Source: Oscillospiraceae bacterium (GTDB lineage: Bacteria; Bacillota; Clostridia; Oscillospirales; Acutalibacteraceae). Taken from it: a DNA stretch of 64,000 bases. Position numbers and translations under genes: made by a program. The stretch spans positions 1-64,000 of the forward strand of contig SVQH01000009.1 of the NCBI GenBank assembly GCA_015065425.1, written 5' to 3'. Under the pieces are notes generated by a model that had not been told where the DNA came from, did no database searches, and was given only the letters and a program-made list of their open reading frames with translations. This document shows positions 1-6,337 of this stretch, piece by piece (the first letter of the stretch is position 1; the number at the start of each line of letters is the position of its first letter).

Positions 1-84
1 GGCAAGCTTAATTTCTGGGAATGGCTCATTTCCCTTTTTGAGAAAATAATTAATTTCTTCAAGAATTTTCTTGGAATTGCTTAA
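1..84 (+). CDS. C-terminal fragment of a probable exported/surface protein
   Basis: Only the last 27 codons are in the window, ending at TAA 82-84. The visible tail is rich in Phe, Ile and Leu with spaced Lys and Glu (FWEWLISLFEKIINFF) and would form a hydrophobic or amphipathic helix. Similar tails occur at the C-terminus of the large surface protein ending at 29884 and at the N-terminus of the GH16 enzyme at 54611. That suggests, by inference only, a membrane-associating end of a secreted protein. Function cannot be stated. Confidence 0.6.
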   Translation, partial: GKLNFWEWLISLFEKIINFFKNFLGIA

Positions 85-99
85 TTCCCGATAAAAATG

Positions 100-136
100 C
101 TCCTCTCAAAGTTCAAGCTTTGAGGGGAGTTTTTTA
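100..136 (+). terminator. Rho-independent terminator
   Basis: A 12-bp stem (100-111 with 118-129, one G-T pair), 6-base loop and run of six T. It ends the partial gene at the window start and isolates it from the thioredoxin unit. Confidence 0.9.
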
Positions 137-146
137 TGATAACTGA

Positions 147-175
147 TTGACAAGAGGATAAAATATTATTATGAT
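147..175 (+). promoter_or_regulatory. SigA-type promoter for the FTR-like/thioredoxin unit
   Basis: TTGACA (147-152), 17-bp spacer, TATGAT (170-175), 29 bases before the start codon at 205. Confidence 0.75.
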
Positions 176-204
176 TATACTAACCGATAAAAAGGAGAAT
201 ATAT

Positions 205-405
205 ATGGCAGTAAGACTTAATGAAGACAAGGAAGTTGTTGCAAAGATAAAAGAAGGCTTAAAGAAAAAAGACGGATACTGTCCTTGCAGAATTCCAAAG
301 ACTGATGAATATAAATGTATCTGTAAGGAATTTCGCGAACAGATGGCTGACCCTGAGTTTGAAGGTTATTGCCATTGTATGCTTTACTATAAATCCAAAG
401 ACTGA
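205..405 (+). CDS. ferredoxin:thioredoxin reductase catalytic-subunit-like protein
   Basis: This 66-aa protein has the cysteine pattern of the ferredoxin:thioredoxin reductase (FTR) catalytic chain: CPC at 26-28, CIC at 38-40 and CHC at 56-58. In the family these hold a 4Fe-4S cluster beside the active-site disulfide and pass electrons from ferredoxin to thioredoxin. It is shorter than the plant and cyanobacterial chain, as in the stand-alone forms of anaerobes, and no variable subunit is next to it. Start supported by AAAAGGAG upstream. Thioredoxin follows after 11 bases in the same unit, which supports the role: ferredoxin-driven reduction of thioredoxin without NADPH. Confidence 0.85.
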   Translation: MAVRLNEDKEVVAKIKEGLKKKDGYCPCRIPKTDEYKCICKEFREQMADPEFEGYCHCMLYYKSKD

Positions 406-416
406 GGAGAAGAATT

Positions 417-728
417 ATGTCAGTATTAAAAATCGATCACAGCAATTTCAAAGAAACGGTTTCCGACAGTAATGGTACCGTGATAGTTGATTTCTGGGCA
501 GAATGGTGCGGTCCCTGTAAAATGATTGCTCCCCTTGTTGAAGAAATATCACAGGCACACCCTGAAATTACCTTCGGAAAAGTAAATGTTGATGATGAAC
601 CTGCCATTGCCGCCGCTTACGGAATTATGTCAATTCCCACACTTATAAAATTCAGAGACGGTAAAATGATTGAACAGAATGTGGGTTATGCGGGAAAAGA
701 TATCCTTGAAGCATGGATAATTAAATAA
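417..728 (+). CDS. trxA: thioredoxin
   Basis: At 103 aa it has standard thioredoxin length, with the WCGPC redox site at residues 30-34, the buried Asp at 25 and the cis-proline loop SIPT. It is a cytoplasmic dithiol carrier that reduces protein disulfides. It sits 11 bases after the FTR-like gene and has its own GAGGAG ribosome site, so the two are almost certainly co-transcribed and probably form a reductase-substrate pair. Confidence 0.95.
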   Translation: MSVLKIDHSNFKETVSDSNGTVIVDFWAEWCGPCKMIAPLVEEISQAHPEITFGKVNVDDEPAIAAAYGIMSIPTLIKFRDGKMIEQNVGYAGKDILEAWIIK

Positions 729-740
729 CAGGAGAGATTT

Positions 741-1673
741 ATGCCATATTTAAGTGTACATTTCAGAGAAAAACTCACTGTTGACGGTGAACAGGTTCAT
801 TTTGCCGTTTCCGAAGATGGCTTTCACTGGGAAATGCTTAATGGCGGAAAGCCTGTATTATGGAGTAAAAAAGGTACAGGCGGTGTCCGTGACATTGAAA
901 TCATAAAGCGTGCCGACGGAAAGTTCTCCATTCTTGCAACTGATCTTTGTATTGTCAAAAGAATGGATGAAAATCATAATGTTGACTGGAAGGATATAAA
1001 TCACAACGGCAGTAAGTTTTTATCTTATTGGGAAAGTGATGATCTTATAAACTTTACCGAGCAGAAGCTTCTTTATTTCGGCAGGGACGATTTCGGCTGT
1101 CTGTGGGCACCTGAAATTACATATAATAAAGAAACGGAAGAATATCTCATTCATTGGGGTTCAACTGTCAGGGAAGATGATTTCAATCACATGTCAATCT
1201 ATTGCTGCAGAACAAAGGATTTCAGAAATTTTACTTATCCCGAACTGTTTTTTACAAAAAGCAATGAAATACTTGACTCACATCTTATGAAACACGGAGA
1301 TGTATGGCATTTTTTCTATAAAAATGCTCATGACCCATCGGGAAATATGCATGAAACATCAGAAAATATGACAGGGCCGTTTTTGCACGATGATGAATTT
1401 GATTCTCTTGTGAGATATTATACCAACGGCGGTTCTTACGAAGGGGCAACTACATATACTCTTCCTGACGGCAGATGGTGTCTGATGCTCGATTTCTTCG
1501 GTTGCCCGAAAGAACAGATGGGTTACGTACCTTTTGTTTCAGCTTTTCCCGGCGATGCCCGTTTCAAAAGAGCAGACAGCGAATTTTCTTTCCCTTACGG
1601 GTTCAAACACGGAAGATTTATTGAAATATCAAGGGAAGAATATGACAGACTCAGACAGCATTACGGAAATTGA
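741..1673 (+). CDS. glycoside hydrolase, GH43-like five-bladed beta-propeller
   Basis: 310 aa without a signal peptide. Signature segments of GH43/related arabinosidase-xylosidase propellers are visible: GVRDIEIIKRADGKF near residue 50, LWAPEITYN near 122 and a late acidic ILDSHLMKHGDVWHFF stretch. Enzymes of this type remove arabinose or xylose from plant polysaccharide fragments; the exact substrate cannot be read. It starts 12 bases after trxA behind AGGAGAG and is followed by a terminator, so it appears to share the thioredoxin transcript, which is an unexpected neighbour. A cytoplasmic enzyme acting on imported oligosaccharides is the simplest reading. Confidence 0.75.
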   Translation: MPYLSVHFREKLTVDGEQVHFAVSEDGFHWEMLNGGKPVLWSKKGTGGVRDIEIIKRADGKFSILATDLCIVKRMDENHNVDWKDINHNGSKFLSYWESDDLINFTEQKLLYFGRDDFGCLWAPEITYNKETEEYLIHWGSTVREDDFNHMSIYCCRTKDFRNFTYPELFFTKSNEILDSHLMKHGDVWHFFYKNAHDPSGNMHETSENMTGPFLHDDEFDSLVRYYTNGGSYEGATTYTLPDGRWCLMLDFFGCPKEQMGYVPFVSAFPGDARFKRADSEFSFPYGFKHGRFIEISREEYDRLRQHYGN

Positions 1674-1695
1674 TAACAAAAAATCACAGATTACG

Positions 1696-1738
1696 ACATA
1701 TCGATTAGTTTTGTTAATCGGTATGTTGTTGTTTTTTC
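1696..1738 (+). terminator. Rho-independent terminator
   Basis: An 11-bp stem (1696-1706 with 716-726 of the same kilobase, one G-T pair), 9-base loop and T-rich tail. It closes the thioredoxin/GH43 unit just before the T-box promoter. Confidence 0.85.
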
Positions 1739-1762
1739 ATTGCTTTGTTATGCAAAAAACTA

Positions 1763-1791
1763 TTGACTTGACAGCCGCTTTTTAGTATACT
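1763..1791 (+). promoter_or_regulatory. SigA-type promoter for the first T-box unit
   Basis: TTGACT (1763-1768), 17-bp spacer, TATACT (1786-1791). Transcription would start near 1798, at the 5' end of the T-box leader. Confidence 0.85.
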
Positions 1792-1797
1792 TCATTT

Positions 1798-2064
1798 AAT
1801 GAAAAATGCAGTGATGATATTAAGACTGTTTAAGGTAGCTTCAAGAGAGCCGTCGGCAGGTGTAAGACGGCAGTGAGATTTACAGTCTGTCTCGTATCGG
1901 AGCACGGTTTCTCAACACCTTCGGGCTTATAGGAAACTGCGGCAGGTCCCGTTATCATGACCGAGGACTTTTATGAGTCTTAAAGTGGCTGTATTACAGC
2001 AATACGGGTGGTACCGCGGTAGAATTTATCGTCCCTGAAACTATTGTTTCGGGGCTTTTATTTT
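1798..2064 (+). promoter_or_regulatory. T-box riboswitch, probably leucine (CUC specifier)
   Basis: Visible parts: the distal Stem I AG-bulge region (AGAGAGCC at about 1844), the T-box core GGTGGTACCGCGGT (2007-2020) and a terminator (stem 2033-2041 with 2046-2054, then a T-rich run). Stem I folds by eye with helix GACTGT/ACAGTC, a 7-base 3' loop TGTCTCG and lower helix GATA/TATC. By comparison with the glycine T-box Stem I fold this puts the specifier at CUC 1891-1893 (Leu). The 5' side of the loop lacks the usual AGUA, so the Leu call is tentative. Known mechanism: uncharged tRNA stabilises the antiterminator and turns on the genes downstream. Confidence 0.9.
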
Positions 2065-2081
2065 GTAAAAGGAGTATTGGT

Positions 2082-3485
2082 ATGAAAAAGATAAAAATTA
2101 CAGATAAGACATTGACAGGTATTTCAGGTGTTCTCAGCTTCAGAGAAAAAACAGAAATAGCAAAACAGCTTGATAAACTCGGTGCCGATGTAATTGAACT
2201 GCCGCAGATAAAAAGCGATAAGGCAGATATTATCCTTGTGAAAAACATTGCAGGTGTGGTTGAAAAAGCAGCATTGAGTATTCCTGCAGGTTTTACAAAA
2301 GAAACTGCAGATCTTGCTTTTTCCGCTGTAAAAGACGCAAAAATTCCTGTTCTCAATGTTGTTCTTCCAATGTCTCCTGCGGGTATGGAATATCACTGTG
2401 CGTTAAAGCCCGATAAAATGCTTTTGAAAATCAATGAAATGGTTGCATATTGTGTTTCACTTTGCGGTAATGTGGAATTTACGGCAGCTGATGCTACAAG
2501 AGCAGAAAAGGAATTTCTTGTAAAAGCACTCACTGAAGCTATCGGTGCAGGTGCAAAAAGTATTACTGTCTGTGATGATGCGGGGATTACAGACCCTGCA
2601 GAATTTGCCGATTTCATCACTTATATCAATGAAAATGTTCAGGGAATTGAAAATGTCAGTATTTCAGTGGATGTCTGTGATGCAATAAATATGTCAACAG
2701 CATGTATTGCTGCCGCACTCAGAAACAAAGCCGATGGAATTAAGACTACAGTAGGTTCTCGGGGATATGCAGATATAGAGAAAATAGCTGCATTCCTCAG
2801 TGTAAAGGGAGAGGTGCTCGGTGTTTCATCGGGTATAAAAACATCAACACTTAAAAATGTGTGTGATACCATTAATTCAATAGTTGAGTCTGACCGTACA
2901 AAACAGTCTCCTTATGACGGTGTTATAAGAAACGATGATGAAATAGAACTTCACAAAAATGATGACTTTGCGACAGTAGCTCAGGCTGTACGCAAAATAG
3001 GCTATGACCTCAATGCCGAGGACAGTGCAAAGGTGTATGAAGAATTCCGTAAGATTTCCGAAGAAAAGGAATATTTCGGAACAAAAGAGCTTGAAGCGAT
3101 AATTGCATCATCGGCACTTCAGGTTCCTTCCACTTATCATCTTGTAAGCTATGTAATAAATTCAGGTAATGTTATTACCGCTACTGCTAATCTTTGCATT
3201 GAAAAAGACGGTAAGAAGCTCAACGGAGTATATGTGGGCGACGGTCCCATTGATGCGGCTTTTCTTGCAATAGAGCAGGTGGTAGGTCATCACTTTGAAC
3301 TGGATGATTTCCAGATTCAGTCCGTAACAGAGGGCAGAGAAGCCATGGGACAGGCACTTGTGAAGCTTCGTTCCGATTCAGGTAAGCTTTATTCGGGCAG
3401 CGGTATTTCTACAGATGTTATCGGTGCCAGTATCAAGGCTTATCTCAATGCACTCAATAAAATTGCTTTCGAGGAGAACAGATAA
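2082..3485 (+). CDS. LeuA-like (2-isopropylmalate synthase family) protein lacking metal ligands
   Basis: 467 aa. The N-terminal ~300 residues align by eye with the HMGL-type TIM barrel of 2-isopropylmalate synthase (EIAKQLDKLGADVIE; VEFTAADATRAEKEF). The last ~110 residues are a well-kept LeuA regulatory domain (GVYVGDGPIDAAFLAIEQ; GSGISTDVIGASIKAYL). The catalytic motifs are gone: the TLRDGEQ segment reads TLTGIS with a short deletion, the HCHND metal motif reads DVCDA, and the NG.GERAGN region reads VGSRG. Canonical synthase activity is therefore doubtful; a leucine-sensing or new catalytic role is inference. Promoter and T-box precede it, and its stop overlaps the next start (TAATGA). Confidence 0.75.
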   Translation: MKKIKITDKTLTGISGVLSFREKTEIAKQLDKLGADVIELPQIKSDKADIILVKNIAGVVEKAALSIPAGFTKETADLAFSAVKDAKIPVLNVVLPMSPAGMEYHCALKPDKMLLKINEMVAYCVSLCGNVEFTAADATRAEKEFLVKALTEAIGAGAKSITVCDDAGITDPAEFADFITYINENVQGIENVSISVDVCDAINMSTACIAAALRNKADGIKTTVGSRGYADIEKIAAFLSVKGEVLGVSSGIKTSTLKNVCDTINSIVESDRTKQSPYDGVIRNDDEIELHKNDDFATVAQAVRKIGYDLNAEDSAKVYEEFRKISEEKEYFGTKELEAIIASSALQVPSTYHLVSYVINSGNVITATANLCIEKDGKKLNGVYVGDGPIDAAFLAIEQVVGHHFELDDFQIQSVTEGREAMGQALVKLRSDSGKLYSGSGISTDVIGASIKAYLNALNKIAFEENR

Positions 3486-5983
3486 TGAAACTCTCTTTCT
3501 CAACAAGATATATGCCTGATATGCCGTTATCGGGATATATAGCAACTGCACAGGCTCAGAAATTCAACGCAGTCGAAATTTATGATATATACAAAGACTG
3601 CTTCGGCGGTGAAAAGCCCTCCTTTTCAAAGGCAGGTGCTTTTTCCACAAAAAGAAAACTTCTCAATTCGGGAATTGCTGTTTCTCAGCTGGATTTTCCA
3701 TTTGATATATCGGATGAGAAAAGTTTTGAGGAAAATATAAAAAAGGCAGAAGAAATTATTTCCGCCGCTTCCGATATCAATGTACCTTATGTAAAGGCTT
3801 ATGCCGGTAAAAGTAAAGAAAAGGCAGAGGAGTTTCTCCTCAGAATAAAACCCGTTGCCGAGAATGAAAATGTCACCGTTCTTGTTGAAACTGACGGTGT
3901 TTACAGTGATTCTTCCGTGCTCCGCGATTTTCTTGAAGGCTTTGCCGGCGACTGTATCGGAGCACAGTGGAATATGTATCATACGTTTTTTGAAGCTGAG
4001 GAAGATGCAGAAAACACCGTAAAAAATCTCGGTGCTTACATAAAATCCGTAAAGATAAATGATGCAGACAGTGACGGAAAGCCTGTTCTTATAGGTGAAG
4101 GTAAGCTTCCCGTCGGGGAAATGATAAATGCCCTTCGTTCCATAAATTTTGCAGGTTATGTGTGTCTTGAATGGAATCTTGACTGGCTTCCCGAAATTGA
4201 TGATTTTGATATAATCCTTACTTTCTTTGAGTCCCGTATGAATGTGTACGGAAATCCGAAAAAGAACAAGAAGCATTTTTACCGTAATAAGACAGGTGAC
4301 GGTAAGTTTATATGGAAAAAGGAACAGCTTATCGACAAGACCTTTTCTCAGGTGCTTGATGCTCAGTGTGAGGCATTTCCCGACCAGTTGGCGTTCAAGT
4401 ATACAACACTTGATTATACAAGGACCTACAGAGAATTCCGTGACGATGTTGACAGCTTTGCAAGAAGTCTTATTGCTCTCGGTGTGCGTCCCGGAACCCA
4501 TGTGGCTGTATGGGCAACAAATATCCCTCAGTGGTATATATCCTTCTGGGCAGCAGCCAAAATCGGAGCTGTTCTTGTTACCGTAAATACTGCGTATAAG
4601 ATACATGAAGCAGAATATCTTTTCAGACAGTCAGATACTCATACTCTTATTATGGTAGATTCTTACCGTGATTCCAATTATGCCGAAATCGTAAAGGAGC
4701 TGTGTCCCGAGCTTAAAAATAAGCGTCAGGGAGAGCCGCTTTATGCAAAAAGACTGCCGTTTCTGAGAAATGTCATTACCTGCGGTTTTTCAATGGATGG
4801 ATGTATGACATGGGAAGAAGCTGTTGAAAAAGGAAAAACCGTTCCCGTGGAGGAAGTTTACAGGTATGCTTCTCAGGTGGACAAGGACGATGTATGCAAT
4901 ATGCAGTATACATCGGGTACAACGGGCTTCCCCAAAGGTGTTATGCTTACCCACCACAATGTTGTAAATAACGGTAAGTGCATCGGTGACAGAATGGATC
5001 TTTCCACTGCGGACCGTATGATGATACAAGTGCCCATGTTCCACTGCTTCGGTATGGTACTTGCAATGACAGCTTCAATGACTCACGGGGCAACTCTTAT
5101 GCCCCTCCCTTATTTCTCTCCGAAGCCTGCACTTGCATGCATCAACAATGAAAAAATCACCGCCTTTCACGGAGTGCCTACTATGTTTATTGCACTCCTC
5201 GGACATGACGATTTCCCGAAAACGGATTTCTCTCACATGAGAACGGGAATTATGGCAGGTTCCCCCTGTCCCATAAGTGTTATGCAGGATGTCGTAGAAA
5301 AGATGAACATGAAAGAGATAACCATTGTTTACGGACAGACAGAGGCTTCCCCCGGCTGTACCATGAGCAGTACGGATGATCCCATTGAAGTAAGAGTTTC
5401 TACCGTCGGCAGAGCACTTCCCGAAATAGAGTGTAAAATAGTCGACCCCGAAACGGGAGAGGAATGTCCCGATGAAGTAACAGGTGAATTTGTGGCAAGA
5501 GGATATAACATAATGAAGGGCTATTATAAGATGCCCAAGGCTACTGCCTCAGCCATTGATAAAGACGGTTGGCTTCACACGGGAGACCTTGCCTGCAGAA
5601 CACCTGAGGGTAATTTCAGAATTACCGGCAGACTCAAGGATATGATAATTCGCGGCGGTGAAAACATTTATCCAAAAGAAATCGAAGAATTTATTTATAC
5701 TCATCCCAAGGTATCCGACGTTCAGGTCATAGGTGTTCCCGATGAAGCAATGGGTGAGGAAATAATGGCGTGTGTTATTCTTAAAGAGGGAGAGGAAATG
5801 ACTGTTCAGGAGATGAAGCAGTATGTTCTTGAACACATGGCAAAGCACAAGGTGCCGAAGTATATAGACTTTGTCACCGAGTTCCCAATGAATGCCGCAG
5901 GTAAGATACTTAAGTATAAAATGCGTGAGGATGCCATTAAAAAACTCGGTCTTCAGAAGGCAGATTCCATAGAAACCGCATAA
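3485..5983 (+). CDS. fusion: xylose-isomerase-like TIM barrel + AMP-forming acyl-CoA synthetase
   Basis: 832 aa in one uninterrupted frame. Residues 1 to about 245 resemble the sugar-phosphate isomerase/epimerase (AP-endonuclease-2-like) TIM barrel (FNAVEIYDIY; VLVETDGVY; GYVCLEWNLDW). From about 285 to 820 it is an acyl-CoA synthetase: P-loop YTSGTTGFPKG at 475-485, GQTE motif, HTGDLA, GRLKDMIIRGGENIYPKEIEE and the C-terminal Lys region NAAGKILKYKMRE. The synthetase half resembles medium/short-chain fatty-acyl-CoA ligases and would adenylate a carboxylic acid and transfer it to CoA. I know of no standard enzyme with this domain order. Overlaps the LeuA-like gene by 1 base, so the two are translationally coupled under the same T-box. 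Confidence 0.85.
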   Translation: MKLSFSTRYMPDMPLSGYIATAQAQKFNAVEIYDIYKDCFGGEKPSFSKAGAFSTKRKLLNSGIAVSQLDFPFDISDEKSFEENIKKAEEIISAASDINVPYVKAYAGKSKEKAEEFLLRIKPVAENENVTVLVETDGVYSDSSVLRDFLEGFAGDCIGAQWNMYHTFFEAEEDAENTVKNLGAYIKSVKINDADSDGKPVLIGEGKLPVGEMINALRSINFAGYVCLEWNLDWLPEIDDFDIILTFFESRMNVYGNPKKNKKHFYRNKTGDGKFIWKKEQLIDKTFSQVLDAQCEAFPDQLAFKYTTLDYTRTYREFRDDVDSFARSLIALGVRPGTHVAVWATNIPQWYISFWAAAKIGAVLVTVNTAYKIHEAEYLFRQSDTHTLIMVDSYRDSNYAEIVKELCPELKNKRQGEPLYAKRLPFLRNVITCGFSMDGCMTWEEAVEKGKTVPVEEVYRYASQVDKDDVCNMQYTSGTTGFPKGVMLTHHNVVNNGKCIGDRMDLSTADRMMIQVPMFHCFGMVLAMTASMTHGATLMPLPYFSPKPALACINNEKITAFHGVPTMFIALLGHDDFPKTDFSHMRTGIMAGSPCPISVMQDVVEKMNMKEITIVYGQTEASPGCTMSSTDDPIEVRVSTVGRALPEIECKIVDPETGEECPDEVTGEFVARGYNIMKGYYKMPKATASAIDKDGWLHTGDLACRTPEGNFRITGRLKDMIIRGGENIYPKEIEEFIYTHPKVSDVQVIGVPDEAMGEEIMACVILKEGEEMTVQEMKQYVLEHMAKHKVPKYIDFVTEFPMNAAGKILKYKMREDAIKKLGLQKADSIETA

Positions 5984-6019
5984 TTAAAAAAATTAATCGG
6001 TTTTATTAGTTTTGTGATG

Positions 6020-6048
6020 TTGACAAATATATTTACTTGTGATATCAT
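6020..6048 (+). promoter_or_regulatory. SigA-type promoter for the second T-box unit
   Basis: TTGACA (6020-6025), 17-bp spacer, TATCAT (6043-6048). The leader RNA would begin near 6055. Confidence 0.85.
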
Positions 6049-6054
6049 TCACTC

Positions 6055-6320
6055 AATGGCTGTGACGAAGAGGCCTGAAAGTTGTCTGATACAGAGAAGC
6101 GGCGGTTGGTGAAAGCCGTAAGAGGATGCTTTCAACAGGTTATCACTTCTGAGCCGGAAATGCGAAATCACAGTAGTGTTTCCCGAAAGTGCTGCGTTAG
6201 TGCAAAGGAGTTGTCGGACTCCCCGAGTGGCTGATGGCGATAGCCTAAGCAATTTGAGTGGTACCGCGGAATAATATTTCCGTCTCAAAGAAATTTTTCT
6301 TTGAGGCGGTTTTTGTATTT
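6055..6320 (+). promoter_or_regulatory. T-box riboswitch, probably isoleucine (AUC specifier)
   Basis: Contains the T-box core GAGTGGTACCGCGGA (6256-6270) and a strong terminator: 12-bp stem 6280-6291 with 6298-6309, then TTTTT. Stem I folds by eye with GGCT/AGCC at the base, a kink-turn-like GTGAC/TGA, lower helix GAAG (6067-6070)/CTTC (6146-6149), upper helix CCTG (6074-6077)/CAGG (6136-6139) and a 3' loop TTATCA. The triplet before the loop purine is AUC (6142-6144), an isoleucine codon. The UGGU bulge matches a tRNA with discriminator A, as tRNA-Ile has. Downstream: AAGGAGG and the start at 6338. Confidence 0.92.
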
Positions 6321-6337
6321 TTAAGGAGGTTTTACTT

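Noticed and set aside
2082-3485. Straight call of functional leuA
   Set aside because: The RDG, HxH and NG.GERAGN motifs needed for the metal site are missing, and no leuB, leuC or leuD is in the window.
3626-4606. 326-codon open frame on the minus strand
   Set aside because: It lies wholly opposite the well-supported fusion gene 3485-5983, has no ribosome site and reads as low-complexity Phe/Ile/Cys sequence.
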